Of a DNA stretch of 7,477 bases, positions 1 through 7,477 are shown one piece after another. Under the pieces are notes generated by a model. That model made no database searches and was not told where the DNA came from. It saw only the letters and a list, made by a program, of their open reading frames with translations. A program made the position numbers and the translations under genes. The DNA is from Pseudomonadota bacterium. GTDB taxonomy: Bacteria; Pseudomonadota; Gammaproteobacteria; Enterobacterales; Enterobacteriaceae. Position 1 is the first letter of the stretch; each line of letters starts with the position of its first letter. Where the stretch lies: NCBI GenBank assembly GCA_023425455.1, contig JAFACP010000016.1:1-7477 (forward strand), read 5' to 3'.

Positions 1-1
1 G

Positions 2-214
2 CTGGAAGCCAATACTCAGCAGATTATGGATTATTACGATTCCACGCTCGGCAACGCCATCGATCACGATAACTACCTTGAGTTTCAGCAGGCGCTGTCC
101 GATCTTGGCGAAGCGCTGGAAGAGCGATTCACGCTGGAAGACAAGCTGATCGGCTTCGCGCTGGATAACGATCTGAAGGCCAGCAACGACGATAACATCG
201 CGCGCCCTGCTTGA
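2..214 (+). CDS. rsd: Rsd, regulator of sigma-70 (anti-sigma factor), 3' end only
   Basis: Rsd binds the housekeeping sigma-70 subunit, keeps it off core RNA polymerase in stationary phase and so favours alternative sigma factors; it acts in the cytoplasm. Only the last 70 codons are present; the reading frame is open at the left edge and ends in TGA at 212-214. The visible part opens with LEANTQQIMDYYDS and continues with AIDHDNYLEFQQ and a GEALEERF...LEDKLI helix, which closely match the C-terminal half of E. coli Rsd as I know it. The last roughly 20 residues (after LEDKLI) look longer and more polar than the E. coli tail, so the C-terminus is the least conserved part. rsd lies directly upstream of thiC on the same strand, as in E. 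coli, but a terminator follows it, so it is probably a separate transcription unit. Identification is by remembered family sequence, not by a search. Confidence 0.93.
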   Translation: MEANTQQIMDYYDSTLGNAIDHDNYLEFQQALSDLGEALEERFTLEDKLIGFALDNDLKASNDDNIARPA

Positions 215-239
215 GTTCTTAATCGTTAACGCGTAATTT
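211..239 (+). promoter_or_regulatory. Candidate sigma-70 promoter for the thi operon
   Basis: A -35-like TTGAGT (211-216) is separated by exactly 17 bases from a -10-like TAATTT (234-239), predicting a start near A246. It overlaps the rsd stop codon. Nothing better lies between here and the riboswitch, which starts at 271, so the thiC promoter almost has to be in this area. The start would fall just before the hairpin at 251-266. This is inferred from consensus only. Confidence 0.5.
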
Positions 240-250
240 ACAACCATACG

Positions 251-272
251 CCCCTCGCTGGAGGGGATTTTT
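251..272 (+). terminator. Intrinsic terminator after rsd, abutting the TPP aptamer
   Basis: CCCCTC (251-256) pairs perfectly with GAGGGG (261-266) across a GCTG tetraloop, followed by A and a run of five T (268-272). This is a compact, GC-rich, textbook Rho-independent terminator placed 37 bases after the rsd stop, so its likely role is ending rsd mRNA before the riboswitch. Oddly, its T run touches the 5' strand of riboswitch helix P1. If the promoter at 211-239 is right, the hairpin is also at the very 5' end of the thi mRNA, where it might protect or attenuate that transcript. Confidence 0.65.
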
Positions 273-357
273 CTTGTCGGAGTGCCCAGAGCGAAAGCCG
301 GGCTGAGACCGTTAATTCGGGATCCGCGGAACCTGATCAGGTTAATACCTGCGAAGG

Positions 358-366
<9 letters not shown>
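271..366 (+). promoter_or_regulatory. TPP riboswitch aptamer (THI box) of the thiC leader
   Basis: This is the thiamine pyrophosphate-sensing RNA that shuts off thi expression when TPP is plentiful. The conserved THI-box elements are visible in order: CTGAGA at 303-308, a GATC-centred CCTGATCAGG hairpin at 332-341, TAATACCTGCGAAGGG at 343-358, then GAACAAG. Helix P1 forms from TCTTGT (272-277) with ACAAGA (360-365); P2 can form from CGG (278-280) with CCG (309-311); P3 includes GCCC (284-287) with GGGC (300-303) and is capped by a GC-GAAA-GC loop at 291-298. Its place 92 bases before thiC matches the E. coli thiC leader. Recognition of the class is very secure; the exact ends are set by the P1 strands. 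Confidence 0.95.
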
Positions 367-2352
<1,986 letters not shown>

Positions 2353-2353
<1 letters not shown>

Positions 2354-2994
2354 TGTACCAGCCCGACTTTCCTCCGGTCCCCTTCCGTTTAGGGTTGTAT
2401 CCGGTGGTGGACAGCGTGGTATGGATTGAACGCCTGCTGGAGGCCGGCGTTCGCACCTTACAGCTACGTATCAAGGATAAACGTGATGAAGAGGTGGAGA
2501 CCGACGTCGTCGCCGCCATCGCACTGGGGCATCGATATGGGGCGCGCCTGTTCATTAACGATTACTGGCGTCTGGCGATTAAACACAAGGCCTACGGCGT
2601 GCATCTTGGACAGGAGGATCTGGAGACCACCGATCTGAACGCCATTCGCGATGCCGGGCTGCGCCTCGGCGTCTCAACGCATGACGATATGGAGATCGAC
2701 GTGGCGCTGGCGGCCCGTCCCTCCTATATCGCACTTGGCCACGTCTTCCCGACGCAAACCAAACAGATGCCCTCAGCGCCGCAGGGGCTGGCGCAGCTGG
2801 CAGCTCATGTTGCGCGACTGGCGGATTACCCGACGGTCGCCATTGGCGGCATTAGCCTTCAGCGTGCGCCCGCGGTGCTGGAGACCGGTACCGGCAGCAT
2901 TGCCGTCGTCAGCGCCATCACCCAAGCGGCAGACTGGCGGGCCGCCACGGCGCAACTCTTACAACTGGCAGGAGCAGGCGATGAACGATCGTGA
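2353..2994 (+). CDS. thiE: ThiE, thiamine-phosphate synthase
   Basis: ThiE joins the two halves of thiamine: HMP pyrophosphate and thiazole phosphate give thiamine phosphate and pyrophosphate. It is a cytosolic TIM barrel. The 213-residue product (E. coli about 211) shows the family landmarks in order: QLRIKDK (37-43), FINDYW (67-72), GVHLGQEDL (82-90), GVSTH (106-110), the flexible-loop segment GHVFPTQTK (129-137), AIGGI (163-167) and VVSAI (185-189) near the phosphate-binding end. The start is fixed by a strong AGAGGAGG (2341-2348) inside the last thiC codons and by the one-base TAATG overlap with thiC, which suggests translational coupling. Its 3' end overlaps thiF by 14 bases. Confidence 0.97.
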
Positions 2995-3736
2995 TTTTAT
3001 GCGCTACAGCCGCCAGATCCTGCTGGAGGATATCGCCCTCGACGGGCAGCAAAAACTGCTCGGCAGCCGGGTGCTGCTTATCGGGTTAGGCGGTCTGGGC
3101 GCACCTGCGGCGCTCTATCTGGCCGGAGCCGGTATCGGCACGCTGGTGCTGGCGGACGATGATGATGTGCATCTTAGCAACCTGCAGCGGCAGATCCTTT
3201 TTACCACCGATGACATTGACCAGCCCAAAGCGCAGACGACCCGGCAGCGGCTGCAGCAGCTCAATCCGGATATCGAGATTATTTCCCTGCAACAGCGGTT
3301 GCAGGGGGAGCGTCTGCAGCAGGAGGTCGCCCTGGCGGATGTGGTGCTGGACTGCACGGACAATATGGCAACGCGTCAGGCTATCAACGCCGCCTGCGTC
3401 AGCCAAAACACGCCGCTTATTACTGCCAGCGCGGTCGGGCTTGGCGGGCAGATGATGGTGCTGACGCCGCCGTGGGCGCAGGGCTGCTATCGCTGCCTGT
3501 GGCCGGACGATGCCGAGCCTGAGCGTAACTGCCGTACAGCCGGCATTCTCGGCCCGGTCGTCGGCATCATGGGCACGCTGCAGGCGCTGGAGGCCATTAA
3601 GCTACTCAGCGGCATCGACACTGAGCGCAACACCCTGCGGTTGTTTGACGCCCGCGCCGGCGGCTGGCGGCATCTGGCGCTTCACCGTGCCAGCAACTGT
3701 CCGGTGTGCGGAGGGCGTCATGCGTATTCTGTTTAA
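2981..3736 (+). CDS. thiF: ThiF, ThiS adenylyltransferase
   Basis: ThiF activates the sulfur carrier ThiS by adenylating its C-terminal glycine, then helps receive sulfur to give the ThiS thiocarboxylate; it belongs to the E1/MoeB superfamily. The 251-residue product has the nucleotide-binding loop GLGGLG (35-40), [14 protein letters not shown] (58-71), DCTDN (124-128) in the catalytic region, two zinc-binding cysteine pairs CYRC (169/172) and CPVC (240/243), and C184 in ERNCRTAG, which matches the E. coli cysteine reported to form an acyl-disulfide with ThiS. The frame is open much further upstream inside thiE, but ATG 2981 is chosen because AGGAG (2970-2974) sits 6 bases before it and [15 protein letters not shown] is the known N-terminus. 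It overlaps thiE by 14 bases and thiS by 17 bases. Confidence 0.97.
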   Translation: MNDRDFMRYSRQILLEDIALDGQQKLLGSRVLLIGLGGLGAPAALYLAGAGIGTLVLADDDDVHLSNLQRQILFTTDDIDQPKAQTTRQRLQQLNPDIEIISLQQRLQGERLQQEVALADVVLDCTDNMATRQAINAACVSQNTPLITASAVGLGGQMMVLTPPWAQGCYRCLWPDDAEPERNCRTAGILGPVVGIMGTLQALEAIKLLSGIDTERNTLRLFDARAGGWRHLALHRASNCPVCGGRHAYSV

Positions 3737-3920
3737 CGACGAGCCGCTGCAATGCGACGACGGCCTGACCGTTGCCGCGCTTCTCGATACATTGCGACAG
3801 CTTAAGCCGGGAACGGCGCTGGCGCTCAATCAGCAGATCCTGCCGCGCGAGCAGTGGGAAGATCAGCAGGTCAGTGAAGGCGACCATATCCTGCTGTTTC
3901 AGGTTATCGCAGGGGGTTGA
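3720..3920 (+). CDS. thiS: ThiS, ubiquitin-like sulfur carrier protein
   Basis: ThiS carries sulfur as a C-terminal thiocarboxylate to thiazole synthase ThiG. The product is 66 residues, the E. coli length, with the beta-grasp pattern MRILFND at the start, NQQIVPRE-like [10 protein letters not shown] (37-46) in the middle, and [13 protein letters not shown] at the end, finishing in the GlyGly tail that ThiF adenylates. The reading frame is open well upstream inside thiF; ATG 3720 is selected because GGAGGG (3710-3715) precedes it by four bases and the protein then has the standard length. It overlaps the end of thiF by 17 bases in another frame, and thiG begins one base after its stop. Confidence 0.96.
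   Translation: MRILFNDEPLQCDDGLTVAALLDTLRQLKPGTALALNQQILPREQWEDQQVSEGDHILLFQVIAGG
3911..3916 (+). promoter_or_regulatory. thiG Shine-Dalgarno inside the ThiS GlyGly codons
   Basis: AGGGGG lies 5 bases before the thiG ATG at 3922. It is made from the Ala-Gly-Gly codons (gca ggg ggt) that encode the essential ThiS tail, so one stretch serves both as the catalytic tail and as the next gene's ribosome-binding site. It also decides the thiG start against the much longer open frame that begins inside thiS. Confidence 0.75.
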
Positions 3921-3921
3921 G

Positions 3922-4689
3922 ATGTTACGTATTGCCGATAAAACCTTTGATTCGCATCTGTTCACCGGAACCGGGAAGTTTGCCTCTCCGCAGCTGATGG
4001 TTGACGCCATTGCTGAAAGCGGTAGCCAGCTGGTGACGCTGGCCATGAAACGCGTGGATCTGCGTCATCACAGCGATGCTATCCTGGCACCGTTACTGGC
4101 GGCTGGCGTCACGCTGCTGCCCAATACCTCCGGTGCCAAAACGGCCGAGGAGGCGATCTTTGCCGCCAGGCTGGCGCGCGAAGCGCTCGGCACCCACTGG
4201 CTGAAACTGGAGATTCATCCCGACGCCCGCTGGCTGCTGCCCGATCCCATTGAAACCCTGAAAGCGGCGGAAGCGCTGGTCCGACAGGGATTTACCGTTC
4301 TGCCGTACTGTGGCGCCGATCCTGTACTCTGCAAACGTCTGGAAGAGGTGGGTTGCGCCGCCGTCATGCCGCTGGGCGCGCCTATCGGTTCAAATCAGGG
4401 CCTTGAAACCCGTGCAATGCTGGAGATCATCATCGGGCAGGCCTGCGTACCGGTGGTGATTGACGCGGGCATTGGCGTACCGAGCCATGCGGCGCAGGCG
4501 CTGGAGATGGGAGCCGATGCGGTGCTGGTAAACACGGCGATTGCCGTGGCCGACGATCCGGTGATGATGGCGCGCGCCTTCCGCCTGGCGGTAGAGGCCG
4601 GGCGACTGGCGAGGCAATCAGGGCCCGGGGCCCAGAGCGTACAGGCGCATGCAACCAGCCCGCTGACCGGCTTTCTGGAGGCGCGATGA
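3922..4689 (+). CDS. thiG: ThiG, thiazole synthase
   Basis: ThiG builds the thiazole phosphate ring from 1-deoxyxylulose 5-phosphate, dehydroglycine (from ThiH) and sulfur (from ThiS thiocarboxylate). The 255-residue barrel starts [20 protein letters not shown], as in E. coli. K95 in WLKLEIHPD corresponds to the Schiff-base lysine that captures the sugar phosphate. Further family blocks are [14 protein letters not shown] (65-78), [12 protein letters not shown] (129-140), [12 protein letters not shown] (149-160), [10 protein letters not shown] (181-190) and NTAIA (204-208). The short segment [14 protein letters not shown] near the C-terminus differs from the E. coli form but is in a variable tail. 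The start at 3922 is set by AGGGGG and homology. Its TGA overlaps the thiH start, so the two subunits of the ThiGH complex are encoded back to back. Confidence 0.97.
   Translation: MLRIADKTFDSHLFTGTGKFASPQLMVDAIAESGSQLVTLAMKRVDLRHHSDAILAPLLAAGVTLLPNTSGAKTAEEAIFAARLAREALGTHWLKLEIHPDARWLLPDPIETLKAAEALVRQGFTVLPYCGADPVLCKRLEEVGCAAVMPLGAPIGSNQGLETRAMLEIIIGQACVPVVIDAGIGVPSHAAQALEMGADAVLVNTAIAVADDPVMMARAFRLAVEAGRLARQSGPGAQSVQAHATSPLTGFLEAR
4677..4681 (+). promoter_or_regulatory. thiH Shine-Dalgarno deciding between two adjacent ATGs
   Basis: GGAGG lies within the last thiG codons. It is 4 bases from ATG 4686 and 7 bases from ATG 4689. The 7-base spacing is closer to optimal, and starting at 4689 gives a 377-residue protein, the E. 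coli length, so 4689 is preferred. Starting at 4686 would add only one Met. Confidence 0.6.
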
Positions 4690-5822
4690 TGGCCACCTTT
4701 ACCGATCGCTGGCGCACGCTCGACTGGGACGATATTCGCCTGCGCATCAACAGCAAGACCTCAGCCGATGTCGCGCGCGCGCTGCAGGCGCGTCATCTCA
4801 GCCGTGACGACATGATGGCCCTGCTCTCTCCGGCAGCCAGCGACTACCTGGAGCCCATGGCCCGGCGCGCCCAGCGCCTGACCCGACAGCGCTTTGGCAA
4901 TACCGTCAGCTTTTATGTGCCACTCTATCTCTCCAACCTGTGCGCCAATGATTGTACCTACTGCGGCTTTTCCATGAGTAACCGCATCAGGCGCAAAACC
5001 CTTGATGAACAGGAAATTGCCCGCGAATGCGCCGCCATTCGCGAGATGGGGTTTGAGCACCTGCTGCTGGTGACCGGCGAGCATCAGAGTAAGGTCGGGA
5101 TGGACTATTTTCGCCAGCATTTACCGGCCATCCGTCGGGAGTTTTCCTCCCTGCAGATGGAAGTGCAGCCGTTATCGCAGCAGGAGTACGCCGAGCTGAA
5201 GCGCCTCGGGCTTGACGGTGTGATGGTCTACCAGGAGACCTATCACGAGGCCATGTACGCGCAGCATCACCTGAAAGGAAAAAAGCAGGATTTCTTCTTC
5301 CGGCTTGAAACACCTGACAGGCTTGGGCGCGCCGGGATCGACAAAATCGGCCTCGGGGCATTGATTGGTCTCTCTGACAGCTGGCGGGTGGATTGCTATA
5401 TGGTGGCTGAGCACCTGCTGTGGCTCCAGCAGCACTACTGGCAGAGCCGCTACTCCATCTCTTTCCCGCGCTTACGTCCCTGCGCGGGCGGGATAGCGCC
5501 GGCATCACTGATGGACGAGCGGCAGCTGGTTCAGACGATTTGCGCGTTCCGGCTGCTGGCGCCGGAAGTGGAATTATCGCTCTCAACACGCGAGTCGCCG
5601 GCGTTCCGCGACCGGGTGATCCCGCTGGCGATTAATAACGTCAGCGCGTTTTCCAAAACCCAGCCCGGCGGCTACGCCGACGATAACCCGGAACTTGAGC
5701 AGTTTGCCCCGCATGACGGTCGACGCCCGGAGGCCGTCGCGCAAGCGCTGACCGCGCAGGGTCTGCAGCCCGTCTGGAAGGACTGGGACAGCTGGCTGGG
5801 ACGCGCCTCGCAAATACCCTGA
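4689..5822 (+). CDS. thiH: ThiH, tyrosine lyase (2-iminoacetate synthase), radical SAM
   Basis: ThiH cleaves tyrosine with an S-adenosylmethionine-derived radical, giving dehydroglycine (2-iminoacetate) for ThiG and p-cresol as by-product. The 377-residue product carries the radical-SAM cluster motif CANDCTYC (C85, C89, C92; CX3CX2C) in the sequence [18 protein letters not shown], followed by [10 protein letters not shown] in the strand after it, [11 protein letters not shown], and LRPCAGG and [15 protein letters not shown] in the C-terminal third, as in E. coli. An alternative start one codon earlier (4686, ATGATG) exists. Using ThiH instead of the oxygen-requiring glycine oxidase ThiO fits an enteric able to make thiamine without oxygen. 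It is the last gene of the operon; a likely terminator starts 18 bases after its stop. Confidence 0.97.
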   Translation: MATFTDRWRTLDWDDIRLRINSKTSADVARALQARHLSRDDMMALLSPAASDYLEPMARRAQRLTRQRFGNTVSFYVPLYLSNLCANDCTYCGFSMSNRIRRKTLDEQEIARECAAIREMGFEHLLLVTGEHQSKVGMDYFRQHLPAIRREFSSLQMEVQPLSQQEYAELKRLGLDGVMVYQETYHEAMYAQHHLKGKKQDFFFRLETPDRLGRAGIDKIGLGALIGLSDSWRVDCYMVAEHLLWLQQHYWQSRYSISFPRLRPCAGGIAPASLMDERQLVQTICAFRLLAPEVELSLSTRESPAFRDRVIPLAINNVSAFSKTQPGGYADDNPELEQFAPHDGRRPEAVAQALTAQGLQPVWKDWDSWLGRASQIP

Positions 5823-5840
5823 AAGCACCTGCAACCCTGA

Positions 5841-5905
5841 AGAAAAATGACGAGGCGGCCTGGAGAAGCGGTAACAGACACTCGCCAGTCGATCGTCATT
5901 TTTCT
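5841..5905 (+). terminator. Inverted repeat, probable thi operon terminator
   Basis: AGAAAAATGACGA (5841-5853) is an exact 13-base reverse complement of TCGTCATTTTTCT (5893-5905), with 39 bases between. An inner helix GGCG (5854-5857) with CGCC (5883-5886) stacks on it across a 6-base bulge. The 3' arm carries a T run and the 5' arm an A run, so it could terminate transcription from either side. It starts 18 bases after the thiH stop. The long loop and AT-rich outer stem are untypical, so another role, such as 3'-end protection, is possible. Confidence 0.5.
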
Positions 5906-5932
5906 ACTCTTGCTATGCCGGAAACGGATGCC

Positions 5933-5970
5933 GGCCAGGGCGAACGGCTTCTTCCTCGCGTCGCCCTGCC
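5933..5970. repeat. Imperfect hairpin, function unknown
   Basis: CAGGGCGA (5936-5943) pairs perfectly with TCGCCCTG (5961-5968) across a 17-base loop; GG (5933-5934) can add two more pairs with CC (5969-5970) past a bulged C. No T run follows, so it is not a convincing terminator. The GC-rich look with a nearby repeated ATGCCGG (starts 5915 and 5929) recalls REP-type elements, but I could not match a REP consensus. Confidence 0.35.
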
Positions 5971-6027
5971 TTCACATCCCGTCAAAAATAATACGTCGTT
6001 TCTTACCCATTCTTAAGGCAAATCATC

Positions 6028-6053
6028 TTGCTGGCGAAACATCGCGATATAAT
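6028..6053 (+). promoter_or_regulatory. Candidate promoter for the diguanylate cyclase gene
   Basis: A perfect -10 hexamer TATAAT lies at 6048-6053, predicting a start near 6060 and a leader of about 78 bases. The nearest -35-like hexamer, TTGCTG (6028-6033), is only 14 bases away, too close for a normal sigma-70 promoter, and nothing good lies at 17 bases. The palindrome ATCGCGAT (6041-6048) abuts the -10. This may be an activator-dependent or sigma-S-type promoter; inferred from consensus alone. Confidence 0.4.
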
Positions 6054-6137
6054 TAGCGGCCAATCTCCAGACAGCGGCTAAGCTGAAAGGATATTGACTG
6101 ATTTCACGCGCTATACATCCGGATTGATCTACAGCTC

Positions 6138-7477
6138 ATGGCACTTCACAGCAGAAAACTCTCTTTCACCCGGCCGATAATGGTCAGCTTTGCAGGGATC
6201 TTGTTCAGCTTCGTTCTGATTGCAGTCTTTATCACCCTGACGCAGCGAAAAGAATTGCTGGATGATTATCATAAGATTAACGGTAATTTCACCCACAACC
6301 TCGCGGTGAACTACACCGAATCTATCCTGCGTGAGAATGACTATATTCTTGGCCGCGCCGCCACTTTCTTCGCGCGAAACAACAGGCTGGAAGCGACGGT
6401 GGATATCGATCCGGCGGCAGGATTGCAGACGTTAATGCACCTGCAAAACCTGATGCCGACTGTGTCAGCCATTTCACTGGCAGACACCCAGGGGCACTAT
6501 CTGCGGGCGCCTGAAGTACTGCCCACGGCGCAGAGTAAGACCTTTGATGCCCGAACCCGTCCATGGTTTGTAGGCCAGGCGGAAGCCAGTAACTTCAGCC
6601 GTTATACCCACCCCTATGTGGATTACTTCACCGGCCGTCCGACCGTTACCCTTTTCAAACCGGTCATTTCACCGGAAGGCAGGCTGAAAGGAACGCTCGC
6701 CTTTCACCTCGATCTGACATCGATGGGTTATACACTGCGTCAGATGGTGGCCCCTGTGCAGGGCGAATTCTTCGTGGTGGAACGCGATGGCACCGTGCTA
6801 CTGCATCCCGATACCGGTGCGCTGTTCAAACCGTATGTGAGCGAAGCGCTGATGGACAAAATGACCAGCGGCGAGGGCCATTTTTACGATAAAGAGAGTC
6901 AACGCTGGTATTACTATTACGCCTTCACCAATCCGGAGTGGTTTGTTATCTACCGGGTATCAGGCACGGCGCTTGCGGATATTACCCGCCACGAAACCAC
7001 GCTCGTCGGCTGGGGATTCGCGCTGGCCGCCATCCTGATCGTACTGTTTGGGCTGTACCTGCGGCATGCCTCACGTACGGTACTGATGAACATTATCAAC
7101 GCCATCAAAACCGGCGATGTCGACCAGGCTCCACGCCTTGAAGCGATGCTCAGCCATACCATCCAGTCGAATAAAGAGCGGGAAATGGCCTATGTACGCC
7201 AGGCGACTCACGATGCGTTGACGGGTTGCAAGAACCGGCGGGCCTTCGACAGCGATATCGCCGGGCTGATGGAGAACCATCAGAACTTCGCAATGGCGCT
7301 GGTTGATATTGATAACTTCAAGTCAATCAACGACACCTGGGGCCATCTGAGCGGCGACATCGTCCTGCGCAACGTTGCGCGTGAAGGGCTGCAGGTGATG
7401 CAGCCGCACAATATCTCTGTGTATCGCTACGGCGGAGAGGAGTTCGCCGTGATCTTCGAAGGCGAACAGAGCCGCAC
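6138..7477 (+). CDS. Membrane Cache-GGDEF diguanylate cyclase, 5' part (runs off the window)
   Basis: GGDEF enzymes make the second messenger cyclic di-GMP from two GTP, controlling biofilm and motility. I translated this frame directly: 446 complete codons with no stop before the window edge. Residues about 13-35 form a first membrane helix; residues about 40-285 are a periplasmic Cache-type sensor with the typical segment DARTRPWF (137-144), SRYTHPYVDYFTGRPTVTLF (154-173) and GTLAFHLDL (185-193); residues about 288-308 form a second membrane helix; a short linker leads into the GGDEF domain from about 355. There HDALTGCKNRRAF (358-370), the metal-site aspartate in LVDIDNFK (D390) and the active-site GGEEF (432-436) are intact. 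The inhibitory RxxD site expected at 423-426 reads PHNI. ATG 6138 is the first usable start after an in-frame TGA at 6099-6101; no good Shine-Dalgarno precedes it. The ligand and exact ortholog are unknown, so no symbol is given. Confidence 0.9.
   Translation, partial: MALHSRKLSFTRPIMVSFAGILFSFVLIAVFITLTQRKELLDDYHKINGNFTHNLAVNYTESILRENDYILGRAATFFARNNRLEATVDIDPAAGLQTLMHLQNLMPTVSAISLADTQGHYLRAPEVLPTAQSKTFDARTRPWFVGQAEASNFSRYTHPYVDYFTGRPTVTLFKPVISPEGRLKGTLAFHLDLTSMGYTLRQMVAPVQGEFFVVERDGTVLLHPDTGALFKPYVSEALMDKMTSGEGHFYDKESQRWYYYYAFTNPEWFVIYRVSGTALADITRHETTLVGWGFALAAILIVLFGLYLRHASRTVLMNIINAIKTGDVDQAPRLEAMLSHTIQSNKEREMAYVRQATHDALTGCKNRRAFDSDIAGLMENHQNFAMALVDIDNFKSINDTWGHLSGDIVLRNVAREGLQVMQPHNISVYRYGGEEFAVIFEGEQSR

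Larger units (their letters stand above)
5823..6137 (+). other. Intergenic region between thiH and the diguanylate cyclase gene
   Basis: This 315-base gap has no credible gene. It holds a long perfect inverted repeat (5841-5905), a second hairpin (5933-5970), an AT-rich stretch around 5980-6055 ending in a perfect TATAAT, and an untranslated leader of roughly 78 bases before the next start codon. The open frame covering 5847-6056 encodes no recognisable protein and runs through the inverted repeat. I see no REP, ERIC or insertion-sequence signature that I can defend. Confidence 0.7.

Noticed and set aside
2651..2980. Long N-terminal extension of ThiF
   Set aside because: The frame is merely open inside thiE. 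The protein family begins at [10 protein letters not shown], and AGGAG is correctly spaced before ATG 2981.
3510..3719. N-terminal extension of ThiS
   Set aside because: It lies entirely inside thiF in another frame; the 66-residue form with its own GGAGGG site matches the family.
3772..3921. N-terminal extension of ThiG
   Set aside because: It is an open frame over thiS; the ThiG family begins at MLRIADKTF, right after AGGGGG.
4621..4633. GC-rich palindrome GGGCC-CGG-GGCCC in thiG
   Set aside because: It is a short 5-bp hairpin in coding sequence with no T run; expected by chance in GC-rich DNA.
4987..5589. 200-residue minus-strand open frame opposite thiH
   Set aside because: It is Arg/Pro/Ser/Ala-rich shadow translation of a conserved radical-SAM gene; no domain is recognisable.
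5847..6056. 69-residue open frame after thiH
   Set aside because: It starts within the inverted repeat, has no ribosome-binding site, resembles no family I know and ends at the cyclase promoter region.
6094..6180. Possible TTG-started 28-residue leader peptide overlapping the cyclase start
   Set aside because: The upstream AAAGGA is only 2 bases from the TTG, the start is non-ATG and the peptide has no regulatory codon pattern.
6154..6180. Flagellar sigma-28-like promoter (GCCGATAA at 6173-6180)
   Set aside because: The -10 octamer is perfect, but the element 11 bases upstream matches TAAAGTTT at only about half its positions, and the site lies inside the coding sequence.

Overview
The window is a chromosomal segment from a gamma-proteobacterium of the family Enterobacteriaceae, most like an Enterobacter/Klebsiella-type enteric. 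The proteins follow, almost residue for residue, the E. coli thiamine-synthesis proteins as I know them, the order rsd-thiC-thiE-thiF-thiS-thiG-thiH is the enteric order, and base composition is moderately GC-rich. I cannot fix the species from sequence alone.

Layout. Bases 2-214 are the 3' end of rsd (anti-sigma-70 factor). Bases 211-457 form a dense control region: a likely thiC promoter overlapping the rsd stop codon, a compact intrinsic terminator (251-272), a TPP (THI-box) riboswitch aptamer (271-366), and an expression platform with mutually exclusive pairings that can expose or hide the thiC ribosome-binding site. Bases 458-5822 are the complete thiCEFSGH operon, six genes on the + strand with overlapping or abutting ends. 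Bases 5823-6137 are a 315-base gap holding a 13-bp perfect inverted repeat (probable operon terminator), a second hairpin and a candidate promoter. From 6138 to the window edge runs the 5' part (446 codons) of a membrane-bound Cache-GGDEF diguanylate cyclase that is cut off by the window.

How the genes work together. ThiC makes the pyrimidine half of thiamine (HMP-P). ThiF, ThiS, ThiH and ThiG make the thiazole half: ThiF adenylates and sulfurates the ThiS tail, ThiH cuts tyrosine to dehydroglycine, and ThiG condenses these with deoxyxylulose phosphate. ThiE joins the two halves to thiamine phosphate. The end product, TPP, feeds back through the riboswitch. Having ThiH rather than the oxygen-dependent oxidase ThiO fits a facultative anaerobe. 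ThiI, IscS, ThiD, ThiL and DXP synthase are not in the window.

I see no tRNA, rRNA, CRISPR array, insertion sequence or phage gene, and no convincing new multi-gene system. The least ordinary parts are the riboswitch switching geometry with a terminator placed before it, and the diguanylate cyclase gene next to thiH, which appears to lack the usual product-inhibition site.
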